This document shows positions 9,210-17,618 of a stretch of DNA of 34,593 nucleotides, in pieces. Position 1 is the stretch's first letter. Each line of letters starts with the position of its first letter. The notes below the pieces were generated by a model, which was not told where the DNA came from, ran no database searches, and worked only from the letters and a program-made list of their open reading frames with translations. The stretch spans positions 1-34,593 of the forward strand of contig JAUHYK010000048.1 of NCBI GenBank assembly GCA_030426465.1, given 5' to 3'. Made by a program: the position numbers and the translations under genes. Origin of the DNA: Alphaproteobacteria bacterium. Lineage in GTDB: Bacteria > Pseudomonadota > Alphaproteobacteria > Caulobacterales > Parvularculaceae.

Positions 9210-10345
9210 GCGGCGCGGCTCCTTAAGCGTTCGGCGATCTCCTCCACCCGGCGGGCGTTGCCCGCCCAGGTGTAATCGCGTCGCTTCACCGTTTCCGCCG
9301 CAGCGGCGCCAAGCCGGGCGCGCAGATCCGCATCCTCAATCAAGATCGCAAGCGCCCGTTCGAACCCGCCCTCCTCAAACAAAAAACCGTTTTCGCCGCT
9401 CGTCAAAACTTCACGGATATTGGCGCTCTCGGGCGCAATGACCGGTTTACCCTGCGCCATATATTCGAACAGCTTCAAGGGCGAGGCGTAGGGAACAACT
9501 GCGGGCTGGAGCGCAATATCAAACGCCGCCACATGGGCGGCCATCTCTTCGCGCTGGACAACGCCGGCGAACGCGACACGATCCGCAACCCCAAGCTCGC
9601 TAGCGAGACGTTCCAGTCCGACGCGCGCTGGCCCATCCCCGACAATAAACAGATGCAGATCATCGCGCGGCGCCTGCGCCAGAAACCGGATGGCGCGATC
9701 GAGCCCATGCCATTCGCGCACAAATCCCGTAAAGCCCAGCACCAGCTTCCCTTCAAGGGCATATTGCGCCCGCAACGACGCCGGGTCCTGCGGCGCCAGA
9801 AAGTCTTCGTCGACACCGTTCTGGATCACCTGAATACGCCCCTCGGGAACGCCTGCCGCGCGAACATAATCTGCAAGCGCATTTGTCACCGGCGCCACCA
9901 TGTCAGCCGCCCGCCAGATCGCCATTTCACTGGCGCGCGCCCAGCGTTTGAAAAAAAGATTTCCATGCTCTGCGCGCTCGACGGCCAGCGGTGCATTCAC
10001 TTCGAGGATGAACGGCAGTCCGGCGTTGCGCTTCAACCAGGCGCCGGCGTGAAAGAAAAGATTATAGCGCTCATAGAGAATATCAGGCGCTGAATGTGAC
10101 GCTGCGGCCGCAAGACGGCGATGGGCCGGAAAGGAATATCCGTATTCGGCGCATTCATAGACGGGCGCCGGCAACAAGCCTGTCAGCCCACGCTGTGATG
10201 ATGCGTCCAGTTTTCGCGCGGGCTCCGCATCCGGCCCGCACATCACGATTTCATGCCCGCGCCCCTCAAGCGCGTGGGTCAGCGCACTGATATGAACCCG
10301 TTGGCCGTCAGCGGCGCGCGTGCGGTGTGAATACAAGAACTTCAT
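9206..10345 (-). CDS. Glycosyltransferase family 4 protein
   Basis: A 379-residue GT-B fold retaining glycosyltransferase. The N-terminal Rossmann half starts MKFLYSHRTRAADGQRVHI and has the typical GHEIVMCGPD. The C-terminal donor-binding half has LGFTGFVREWHGLDRAI, DLHLFIVGDGPARVGLE, a VAFAGVV segment, and the nucleotide-sugar motif SPLKLFEYMAQGKPVIAPE. No membrane segment is evident, so it probably works in the cytoplasm or at the membrane surface. It is first in an overlapping operon with the acyltransferase and GNAT genes. Sugar donor and acceptor are unknown. Confidence 0.92.
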   Translation of the reverse strand: MKFLYSHRTRAADGQRVHISALTHALEGRGHEIVMCGPDAEPARKLDASSQRGLTGLLPAPVYECAEYGYSFPAHRRLAAAASHSAPDILYERYNLFFHAGAWLKRNAGLPFILEVNAPLAVERAEHGNLFFKRWARASEMAIWRAADMVAPVTNALADYVRAAGVPEGRIQVIQNGVDEDFLAPQDPASLRAQYALEGKLVLGFTGFVREWHGLDRAIRFLAQAPRDDLHLFIVGDGPARVGLERLASELGVADRVAFAGVVQREEMAAHVAAFDIALQPAVVPYASPLKLFEYMAQGKPVIAPESANIREVLTSGENGFLFEEGGFERALAILIEDADLRARLGAAAAETVKRRDYTWAGNARRVEEIAERLRSRAA

Positions 10346-10524
10346 TGCTCGCTTCTATCCCGATGCGTGTCGCCATGGCTACGCTTTTGAAGCGAACATA
10401 CAGGAGGCGGCACACGCACCGCGCGATGAACCGACGACTAATCCATCACAACCGCTTTCCAGCGCTTGCGCACCTGTCCGGTGAGGCGCAGCATCGTCTC
10501 TCGTGGTTATGAGTGGAGTTGTTT

Positions 10525-10893
10525 ATGCGTATTTTTCTGTGTTGCCTCGCAGGGTCCGCCGCCCTTTCCGGCGCCGCGGCCGCCCATCCGGGCTCAAACC
10601 TGCTGACGACTGACAGCAAGACCGCAGCCCGCGCCATGTCGGACGGCGTCAGCTTTGAGGACGCGGGCGGCGTACATGTGTTTAAGGGCCGCCCGCATAC
10701 AAGCCAGCAAGCCGAAGAGGCGGCCCTGCTCGGCGGCGGCCCAGTAGCGTCAGCGGCAAAGTGCAATATTGAAATTGAAATTCGCGAACGCCCCTGGCGG
10801 CGCCTGCGCCGCTTGCGCACACAAGGCTTTTATTCGGGCGTTCCCTATCGCTCGCGCCCCTACACGCAAGGGTTTTACAGCGGCGGGCGATAA
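10525..10893 (+). CDS. Small secreted protein with TQGFYSG repeats, function unknown
   Basis: A 122-residue protein I do not recognise. ATG 10525 follows GGAG at 7-base spacing; an in-frame GTG at 10513 lacks support. The first 20 or so residues form a Sec signal peptide (MRIFLCCLAGSAALSGAAAA). The mature part has KCNIEIEIRERPWRRLRRLR followed by two copies of TQGFYSG, at about residues 100-106 and 114-120, separated by an Arg/Tyr-rich spacer. The terminal repeats suggest a structural or binding tail. It converges on the 10896 gene with only two bases between the stop codons and no terminator in the gap. Confidence 0.7.
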   Translation: MRIFLCCLAGSAALSGAAAAHPGSNLLTTDSKTAARAMSDGVSFEDAGGVHVFKGRPHTSQQAEEAALLGGGPVASAAKCNIEIEIRERPWRRLRRLRTQGFYSGVPYRSRPYTQGFYSGGR

Positions 10894-10895
10894 CC

Positions 10896-11573
10896 TCAGC
10901 GGCGCGTGTCGCTGACTGTGATGGCGTCGGAGGGCGCCTTTTGAGGCTTTAACTGCGGCGCCGGCGCAAGTTTGAAAATTCTATTGAAGCCGTCGCCCAT
11001 CCCCTCCGAACGCATCCCCACAACGGAGGATTGGCGCTCAAGCGACGCCGGCGTTGCGATGGTCGCCGGGACGCCAGGCGCAGCATTCCCGATATGACCG
11101 GATGGCTGCGGCGTCATGGTTCCGCCCAGTCCCGGCGGCAAGCCCATGCGCAGCAAATCAAGCTCCATGCGCATACGCGTAATTTCCAGTTCATAAAGCT
11201 TTGTGCAATCGGGCCGTTTGGGCCGATCACCGAGCGGCACAACGATACGTCCATAAACTGAGGCCGTGTCGCGATTATAGACGTCCTGCGATCCGATGAG
11301 CCCTATATCGAGATAAGGCCCGCCGCTTCCCACCGCCGACTGACATGAAACGCCCGCGGCGCCGCGCACGCTGTCGGTTCCGTGCGCGACCGGCGGGGTT
11401 GGCAGGTAAACGCTGTTCTGATTGTAAATCGAACTTTGAGAAGGCGGAACATAGGGCGGGTAAATCGGCACGATCTGCGTGTCGGCGTTCTGGGCAAACG
11501 CAACGCCTGTCGTCAACAACCATCCGATGACAAACGCTATTGCTGGAGTTGAACGATGTCGTATTTTCCGCAT
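10896..11573 (-). CDS. Exported protein of unknown function, third gene of pilin-like operon
   Basis: I take the start at ATG 11573, which has a GAGGCGAGGT leader and opens a signal peptide ending near GVAFAQ; this gives 225 residues. Longer upstream frames lack a ribosome binding site. The mature protein starts with a Pro/Tyr-rich segment (IVPIYPPYVPPSQ). It continues with a Gly-rich GGPYLDIGLIGSQDVYNRD region, a short predicted strand YGRIVVPLGD, and a Cys-containing helix DCTKLYELEITRMRMELDLL that could form a coiled coil. The C-terminus is Pro/Ala-rich. It overlaps the preceding gene by 37 bases, so it is almost certainly translated from the same message. No family recognised. Confidence 0.72.
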   Translation of the reverse strand: MRKIRHRSTPAIAFVIGWLLTTGVAFAQNADTQIVPIYPPYVPPSQSSIYNQNSVYLPTPPVAHGTDSVRGAAGVSCQSAVGSGGPYLDIGLIGSQDVYNRDTASVYGRIVVPLGDRPKRPDCTKLYELEITRMRMELDLLRMGLPPGLGGTMTPQPSGHIGNAAPGVPATIATPASLERQSSVVGMRSEGMGDGFNRIFKLAPAPQLKPQKAPSDAITVSDTRR

Positions 11574-11920
11574 ACCTCGCCTCTTACTGGCGAGCCGGCG
11601 CCGGTTGCAAAAAACTGGGAGGTGACGCAAACAAGAATGCGCTTCGACGCAGGCACGTCGCCCCAAACATAAAACGCGCCGGTTTCTCCCGGCGGCAGCG
11701 AAAAATTCGGCACCGTCGCCTGCACCCGCGGCACAGGCTGATTCCACTCATCACGTAGCGCCACCGAAAAACGCTGCGGCGTATTATACGGATTGGACGC
11801 CGTCAGCAGCATCGCAAACTGGTGGCTATAGGTTCGGACCTCCCCCTTCATAGGAGAAAGACCCTGCGCCGCGGTATGTGGCGAAACCAAAAGAAATAAA
11901 ACGGTCAGGAAGGAACGCAT
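11537..11920 (-). CDS. Small exported beta-rich protein, possible chaperone-like Ig domain
   Basis: A 127-residue protein with an N-terminal signal peptide (MRSFLTVLFLLVSPHTAAQG). The mature part (about 108 residues) looks like a single beta-sandwich: NPYNTPQRFSVALRDEW, then RVQATVPNFSLPPGETGAFYVWG, a pattern reminiscent of the N-terminal domain of periplasmic fimbrial chaperones or other Ig-like domains, but only half the length of a PapD-type chaperone. Two Cys (VCVTS, EVCGKYD) may form a disulfide. Its start overlaps the stop of the upstream pilin-like gene by 16 bases, and its end overlaps the next gene by 37 bases. The chaperone comparison is by eye only. Confidence 0.7.
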   Translation of the reverse strand: MRSFLTVLFLLVSPHTAAQGLSPMKGEVRTYSHQFAMLLTASNPYNTPQRFSVALRDEWNQPVPRVQATVPNFSLPPGETGAFYVWGDVPASKRILVCVTSQFFATGAGSPVRGEVCGKYDIVQLQQ

Positions 11921-12396
11921 CGCACTGTCACCGGAAGTTGATAGGAGCCGGCCGGAAAGACGCCAGCGCCTCTGGTCGCCGTCGCCCCGACGGAAAGAGT
12001 TGTAAGCCCGAGCCCAAGCGCAGAAAGAGCGCCATCGACAATATCGACAAGACTGGTCACGCCTGTGGCGCTAACCAGCGCCCCATATGTGACGCCGGTG
12101 TCGCCGCCCGCCGGCATGGCGGAAAAGCCGACTGGCGAATCGATTTGCAAATCGAAATCAACGCTTGTCGTGACCACCGTCGCCGAGCCGCGGGCGCCGC
12201 CGGCATTCTCACTGGAAAGACTGGTATAGGTCGCGTCCGCTGCAAGTGTGCCCGTGCTCACAATTGCGACGACACATGTATCGAGAATGAGGCCGTTAAA
12301 AATGACGTCGCCGCTGGTTTGCGCTGAGGCGTTTTCAGTGGAAGAAAACACACAAGCGGCGACGCCTAAGCTATAAAATACTCGACGCAACAGCAT
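11905..12396 (-). CDS. Exported pilin-like protein (fimbrial-type beta-sandwich), putative
   Basis: A 163-residue exported protein beginning at ATG 12396, with AGGGGGAG upstream; a GTG at 12432 would add 12 residues but lacks a ribosome binding site. The signal peptide ends at about ENASAQ. The mature N-terminus, GDVIFNGLILDTCVVA, resembles the first strand of chaperone-usher pilins (GxVxFxGxVxxxxC). The centre is Ala/Thr/Ser/Gly-rich with alternating hydrophobic residues, and the C-terminal strand reads AGSYQLPVTVRC. The two Cys could link first and last strands, as in secreted pilin-like subunits. No usher gene lies in the window. First gene of a three-gene overlapping operon. Confidence 0.68.
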   Translation of the reverse strand: MLLRRVFYSLGVAACVFSSTENASAQTSGDVIFNGLILDTCVVAIVSTGTLAADATYTSLSSENAGGARGSATVVTTSVDFDLQIDSPVGFSAMPAGGDTGVTYGALVSATGVTSLVDIVDGALSALGLGLTTLSVGATATRGAGVFPAGSYQLPVTVRCVPS

Positions 12397-12676
12397 CGAA
12401 AAAACTCCCCCTGCTGTCAGCAGGACAAACACATAGTAACGCTCTTGCCTGTTCTAATCAGCATGCTGCTACGTCATTTTTTTTGGCGGCTTGATATTGA
12501 GGGGAACATCGTCACCGCCATCCTTTATGACGCCAACCCTAGCTGTCGCATGTCACCAAAGCGTTAAGCATAAGAAATTTATGACGTGTACGTAGCATTT
12601 TCGAAATGAGGAATCTTTTCCAGAAAAACGCATTCCACATTACGGAACCGGTTTTCGGAATTTGCATGTCCAAAAA
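12397..12676. other. Gene-free region upstream of the pilin-like operon
   Basis: About 280 bases, notably more AT-rich than the surroundings, between the pilin-like operon start and the mdh terminator. It must carry the operon promoter. It holds a perfect 10-base palindrome CAGCATGCTG at 12459-12468. Next to it GCTACGTCAT (12468-12477) faces an imperfect inverted copy around 12581-12596. I see no convincing coding frame and no clear -35/-10 pair. Confidence 0.4.
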
Positions 12677-12708
12677 CAAAAAAAGGCGCCCCGCAGGGCG
12701 CCCTTTTC
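12677..12708 (-). terminator. Intrinsic terminator of mdh
   Basis: Stem GGCGCCC (12685-12691) pairs with GGGCGCC (12696-12702) around a CGCA loop. On the minus strand it is followed by a run of seven T, just after the mdh stop at 12728. Confidence 0.88.
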
Positions 12709-12727
12709 AATGTTATTTTCTCTGCGC

Positions 12728-13795
<1,068 letters not shown>

Positions 13796-13834
13796 TCAGT
13801 TTTCTTGAAATAGCGCGCCAGTGCGCGGGCCAGC

Positions 13835-14455
13835 CTATTTGCGCGAGAGCGCGAGCCCTGCGGCCGCGGCGATCAGCACCCCGCCAGTGACGCGATTTCC
13901 CCAGCGGCCGAGGCGCGTAAAGAGCGGTCGCGCCCGCTCAGCCGCCAGCGCCCAGCCGGAATCGATGGAAACGCTCACCACAAAAAAAGTTGCAGCCAGC
14001 AGAACAAGCTGCGGTAAGGCCGGCGCGTCCGCCGAAATAAACAGCGGGAAAAACGCCGCGTAGAAAATCAGGGGCTTGGGATTGAAGAGCGCAACGAAAA
14101 ACCCTTCGGTGAAAAGCCGGCGCGGCGACTTCGCCTGCGGCGCCTCTGAAATACCCTCGGGCGCGAGCGCCGCCTTTTCTCTCAAGGTTTTAACCCCGAG
14201 GTAAAACAGATAGGCGGCGCCGAGCCATTTAATCCAGAACAGCGCCTCGCCGATATGGGCCAGCAGCGCCGAGAGGCCGAAACAAACGAGCAGCATGTGC
14301 AAGACGCATGACGACGCCGTGCCCGCGATGATCCAGAAGGCGCGTCGCGCGCCCCAGCGAACGCTGGTCGCCACAACCAGCGCGACGACAGGCCCCGGCG
14401 TCATAATCAACAACGCCGTCGCCGCCACAAAAGCGAAATAAAGCTCAATGGTCAT
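13835..14455 (-). CDS. LysE-family amino acid exporter (RhtB-like)
   Basis: A 206-residue inner-membrane exporter of the LysE/RhtB family, predicted to export amino acids or similar metabolites. The N-terminus MTIELYFAFVAATALLIMTPGPVVALV contains the TPGP motif, and a FFVALFNPKPLIFYAAFFP motif follows near residue 120. About six hydrophobic helices are present. I set the start at ATG 14455; the frame stays open far upstream, but that part is the shadow of the beta-barrel gene. The start lies four bases after that gene's stop, so the two are co-transcribed. Ligand not predictable. Confidence 0.9.
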   Translation of the reverse strand: MTIELYFAFVAATALLIMTPGPVVALVVATSVRWGARRAFWIIAGTASSCVLHMLLVCFGLSALLAHIGEALFWIKWLGAAYLFYLGVKTLREKAALAPEGISEAPQAKSPRRLFTEGFFVALFNPKPLIFYAAFFPLFISADAPALPQLVLLAATFFVVSVSIDSGWALAAERARPLFTRLGRWGNRVTGGVLIAAAAGLALSRK

Positions 14456-14459
14456 GGCG

Positions 14460-15128
14460 CTAGAAACGCCGGCGTAAAGACACCATAACCGAGGAAGCCT
14501 GATAGCGGTCATCCGCAACAACGAAATCAATTCGGTCGGAGAACTCAAGCTCGTTGGTGCGTAAATAAATGTATTCAAAATCCGCCGAGAAGCCTGTTCC
14601 CATTTCAAGTGAAACGCCCGCTCGGCCCTGCAACGCCAGCGCCGCATCGCGCTCATCAAATTGATTGGCGACAAAAGCGCCGCCGACGCCGCCGCCCACA
14701 AACGGCGTCAAAGGCGATGAATTGGCGAAATCGAAAAAGAAATTGGTCATCAGGAGATGCGCTTTCATCTCTCCGTCGACCTCAGAAACGGACCCGTCGG
14801 AAAATCCGCCGACCTGCGTCAGCGTATCCTCCGGGCTCGAAGCGTAGCGGTATTCCAACTCTGTGCGAATCCCGTCTGCGTAATCAAAACCAAGCGCCGC
14901 AGCGAAGGTCTTCCCGGCTCCATAATCAGTGACATCCCCATCTGGGGGCGTTACGGCAAAAACGGCGCCGTTATAAGCGAACTCGCGCTCCCGCTCCCCC
15001 AAGAACGTCGCGCCGACGCCAAGGCGAATATAGGAACCGTCCTGCGCAGGAGCATCCTGTGCATTAACGCCGCCGGCAATGGACAGGACGGTGAGCCCCG
15101 CCATCAGGGGAAGAAACCGGTATTTCAC
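14460..15128 (-). CDS. Outer-membrane beta-barrel protein (OmpA/OmpW-like porin family)
   Basis: A 222-residue exported protein starting at GTG 15128, with GAGGAG seven bases upstream; upstream in-frame starts lack such a site. The signal peptide ends near GGVNAQD. The mature sequence has alternating-residue strands with aromatic ends: YIRLGVGATFLGERE, FAAALGFDYADGIRTELEYRY, LLMTNFFFDF, FVGGGVGGAFVA, GVSLEMGTGFSADFEYIYLR. The last strand ends VMVSLRRRF with a C-terminal Phe, the outer-membrane assembly signal. This is the 8-stranded barrel pattern. Pairing with a LysE exporter is of unclear meaning. Confidence 0.88.
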   Translation of the reverse strand: MKYRFLPLMAGLTVLSIAGGVNAQDAPAQDGSYIRLGVGATFLGEREREFAYNGAVFAVTPPDGDVTDYGAGKTFAAALGFDYADGIRTELEYRYASSPEDTLTQVGGFSDGSVSEVDGEMKAHLLMTNFFFDFANSSPLTPFVGGGVGGAFVANQFDERDAALALQGRAGVSLEMGTGFSADFEYIYLRTNELEFSDRIDFVVADDRYQASSVMVSLRRRF

Positions 15129-15162
15129 CTCAACGCTCCTCAACTCTCTCGGACCCAGAATA

Positions 15163-15200
15163 GACGCACCCGGCCTGTGAGCCAAGCCGGGCGCGTCTCA
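15163..15200 (-). terminator. Candidate terminator downstream of AGCS symporter
   Basis: A 12-base arm GACGCACCCGGC (15163-15174) faces GCCGGGCGCGTC (15186-15197) with one mismatch. On the minus strand it follows the symporter stop at 15231, but the T-run after it is weak (TATTCT), and it overlaps the leader of the beta-barrel gene. It may instead be partial attenuation. Confidence 0.45.
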
Positions 15201-15230
15201 CCTTGTTTTGATAGCCTTTTCGACGACGGT

Positions 15231-16682
15231 CTATCCCTTCGCTTTTTCAGCCTTCTCCCGCTCGAAATAATCTTTGGTGAGCTTCGCCACCAGCGGCGAC
15301 AGGACCAGAAGCGCGACGAGGTTTGGCGCCGCCATCAGGCCGGTCAGCGTGTCGGCGATGAGCCAGAACATATTGACGACATTGGTCACGCCGCCCTCCT
15401 CCAGCATCAACACGAAGGCGCCGAGGAATGTCACGACAATCCAGCTGATGCGGAATGGCGTGATGATCTTTTCGCCGAACAGAAACTCCGCACAGCGTTC
15501 GCCGTAATAGCTCCAGCCGAGAATGGTGGTGAAGCCGAACAAGGCGAGGCCAATGGTGACCACATGAACGCCCACGCCCGGCAAAGCCTGATTAAAGGCA
15601 GTGACTGTCAGGGGGGCCCCGGTCTCGCAGCCCGCCGGCAACAGAACGAGCGACTCGCGCACGAAAGGCGCACAGGCGTCGGGAATGATGCCCGCGGTCA
15701 GGATCACCAGCGCCGTAATCGAGCAGACAACAATCGTATCGATAAAGGTGCCGAGCATGGCGATCACGCCCTGGTTCACCGGGTCCTTGTTTTTCGCAGC
15801 GGCGTGAGCGATCGGGGCAGAGCCTTGACCGGCTTCGTTTGAAAAGATGCCGCGCGCCACGCCTTTTTGCATGGCGAGCAACAAGACGCCGCCGACAATG
15901 CCGCCCTTGGCTGCGTCATAACCGAAAGCGCTTGAGAAGATCGACGCAAACGCCGCGGGCACATGCTCAGCATTGAGACCAACAACAATCAGACCAGCAA
16001 TGAGATAAGCGGCCGCCATGGTCGGGACGAGCCCGCTGGCGACGGTTGCGATGCGTTGAATGCCGCCGAGGATGACGGCGGCGGCGCCGCCCGCCAGGAC
16101 GAGGCCGGAAATCCAGGGAGCGATCGAATAGCTGTTATTGAGCGCGTCCGCGATGGAGTTCGCCTGGATCGAGGCGCCGGTGCCCCACGCGGCGAGAATG
16201 CCGAACAGCGCGAACACGGCGCCGAGCCAGGCCCAGTTTTTGCCCATGCCATTCTTGATGTAGTACATCGGCCCGCCCACATGGCGGCCTTCGGAATCGA
16301 CTTCACGGAATTTTACGGCGAGCACGCCCTCGGCGTATTTCGACGCCATCCCAACGAGCGCCGTCATCCACATCCAGAACACTGCGCCCGGCCCGCCGAT
16401 GGCGATGGCCACGGCGACGCCGGCGATGTTACCGGTCCCGATGGTGGAAGAAAGCGCCGTCATCAGCGCGCCAAAAGGCGAGACATCACCATCTTCGCCC
16501 GCATGCCGGCGGCGGCCATGCACAAGCTGCGTGAAGGCGTAGGGCAAACGCCGGATCGGCATAAAGCCGAGGCGCAGCATCAAATAGAGCCCGGTGCCGA
16601 GCAGCAAAAGCAATACCGGCGGATAGGGAATGCTGTCAGAGCCCCAGACCAGAGAATTCGTCAATGTAATGAAATCAATCAC
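15231..16682 (-). CDS. Alanine/glycine:cation symporter family protein (AGCS)
   Basis: A 483-residue sodium-coupled symporter of the AGCS (AlsT/DagA) family, importing alanine, glycine or related amino acids. Family motifs are SPFGALMTALSSTIGTGNIAGVA (about 68-90), GPGAVFWMWMTALVGMASKYAEGVLAVKFRE (about 97-127) and the GGPMYYIKNGMG segment that follows. FSNEAGQGSAPIAHAAAKNKDPVNQG (about 280-305) is the most diagnostic. About ten to eleven membrane helices. The start is GTG 16682 with AGGGG upstream. A CRP-type site lies about 160 bases upstream in the shared divergent region, but its position fits the plus-strand gene better. Confidence 0.94.
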   Translation of the reverse strand: MIDFITLTNSLVWGSDSIPYPPVLLLLLGTGLYLMLRLGFMPIRRLPYAFTQLVHGRRRHAGEDGDVSPFGALMTALSSTIGTGNIAGVAVAIAIGGPGAVFWMWMTALVGMASKYAEGVLAVKFREVDSEGRHVGGPMYYIKNGMGKNWAWLGAVFALFGILAAWGTGASIQANSIADALNNSYSIAPWISGLVLAGGAAAVILGGIQRIATVASGLVPTMAAAYLIAGLIVVGLNAEHVPAAFASIFSSAFGYDAAKGGIVGGVLLLAMQKGVARGIFSNEAGQGSAPIAHAAAKNKDPVNQGVIAMLGTFIDTIVVCSITALVILTAGIIPDACAPFVRESLVLLPAGCETGAPLTVTAFNQALPGVGVHVVTIGLALFGFTTILGWSYYGERCAEFLFGEKIITPFRISWIVVTFLGAFVLMLEEGGVTNVVNMFWLIADTLTGLMAAPNLVALLVLSPLVAKLTKDYFEREKAEKAKG

Positions 16683-16840
16683 GTAGGCTTACCCCTGTTC
16701 GCGCCGCCCCGCTTCGGCGCTTGGTTAAATTGCGCTGGAGAGTAGGCGGGCCCGCCCCCTTGGAGCAAGGGAAAGCTCACCATCGCCAATTCCGGCGGAT
16801 CTGGCGCCAATCAAGGCGATTTTGCGAACCAAAACAAGGT

Positions 16841-16856
16841 TGTGACGCCCGTCACA
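16841..16856. promoter_or_regulatory. CRP/FNR-type operator TGTGA-N6-TCACA
   Basis: TGTGACGCCCGTCACA is a perfect inverted repeat that matches the classic CRP consensus on both halves. It lies between the AGCS symporter and the divergent secreted protein. If the TATAGT at 16878-16883 is a -10 box, the centre of the site is near -41.5, the class II activator position. Confidence 0.65.
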
Positions 16857-16877
16857 GGCGCCGGAAAGCGCTCCGCC

Positions 16878-16883
16878 TATAGT
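16878..16883 (+). promoter_or_regulatory. Putative -10 box of the 16936 gene
   Basis: TATAGT differs from TATAAT at one base. There is no good -35 hexamer 17 bases upstream; the CRP-type site covers that region, as expected for an activator-dependent promoter. The predicted leader is about 46 bases. Confidence 0.45.
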
Positions 16884-16935
16884 TAATCCCAATGAGGCGG
16901 CGCTGATGGCCGCCTCGGGGAAACGGGAGAGAGAA

Positions 16936-17355
16936 ATGAGCAACCGGACGATTTACATGAGTATCATCGCGTTCGCCGCCGCCGCGGCAGTGAACGCCAC
17001 CCCACACGCCAACGCCGAAACGCCAGGCCATGCGACACTGTCGGAACTGATCCAGGAAGACCTCGACGTTGAACAAGAAGCCTTCACGCTAGCCCTGACG
17101 ACACACACGGCTGCGAAAATCAACGCTCGCATGGCGAAGCGCGATAACGTCTTCGGCCCGCTGGTCGCTTTTGACGATGCGCCGGAGGCGATCATTGACG
17201 CCGCACGGCACGACCTCACCGCTGGCCTCAATGCGCGGGTTCTGGCGAGCGCCGAATTCGAAATCGCCAAAGATGCGGCGAATATTGAAAGCCCGTTCAA
17301 TCCGCACCTGCCGATGCCGACAGGGATTGTCGCCTTCGCCAGCGAGGAGCGCTGA
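16936..17355 (+). CDS. Small exported protein of unknown function
   Basis: A 139-residue protein starting at ATG 16936 behind GGGAGAGAGAA. The signal peptide (MSNRTIYMSIIAFAAAAAVNA) is followed by a mature domain of about 118 residues, mainly helical and Ala-rich: TLSELIQEDLDVEQEAFTLAL, then INARMAKRDNVFGPLVAFDD, then repeated Ala-rich helices to the tail ending SEER. No Cys and no known motif. It probably resides in the periplasm. Expression is likely controlled by a CRP/FNR-family regulator, given the operator at 16841. I do not recognise the family. Confidence 0.75.
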   Translation: MSNRTIYMSIIAFAAAAAVNATPHANAETPGHATLSELIQEDLDVEQEAFTLALTTHTAAKINARMAKRDNVFGPLVAFDDAPEAIIDAARHDLTAGLNARVLASAEFEIAKDAANIESPFNPHLPMPTGIVAFASEER

Positions 17356-17540
17356 GGACCGGCATTCTCTTCCCGGAGAGGCGCCCTTGCACAGGCGGGC
17401 GGTTCCTCAGGGAGAGCAAAGCTAAAAAAGATTGCGCCTAGAGGGGGTGCGGCTGGGGAGCCAAAACCCGGGGGAGAAGAAAGCGGGACGTGCGGCCCAT
17501 ATCCGGGCGGCATTGTTGGGGGACACCTCGCTTTCTGAAG

Positions 17541-17590
17541 GATGGCCCTGAAGGCGGCGCTGCGTATCGCGCCTGTCCTTCGGGGCCATC
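17541..17590. repeat. Long intergenic hairpin, possible REP-like element, ncRNA or terminator
   Basis: Arms GATGGCCCTGAAGG (17541-17554) and CCTTCGGGGCCATC (17577-17590) pair at 13 of 14 positions. A second stem lies inside: GGCGC (17556-17560) with GCGCC (17569-17573). It stands in a 263-base gene-free gap (17356-17618) between convergent genes. Neither side has a clear T-run, so a standard terminator is unlikely. The rest of the gap shows nothing I can interpret. Confidence 0.6.
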
Positions 17591-17618
17591 GCTTTATGCA
17601 AAAGGCGTCGCCCGCTCT

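Noticed and set aside
14456-14701. Long upstream extension of the LysE frame
   Set aside because: The added 82 residues are a shadow of the beta-barrel gene; ATG 14455 begins the standard LysE N-terminus.
14757-15842. 361-residue open frame on the plus strand
   Set aside because: It runs antisense across the beta-barrel gene and the AGCS symporter, whose families are clear.
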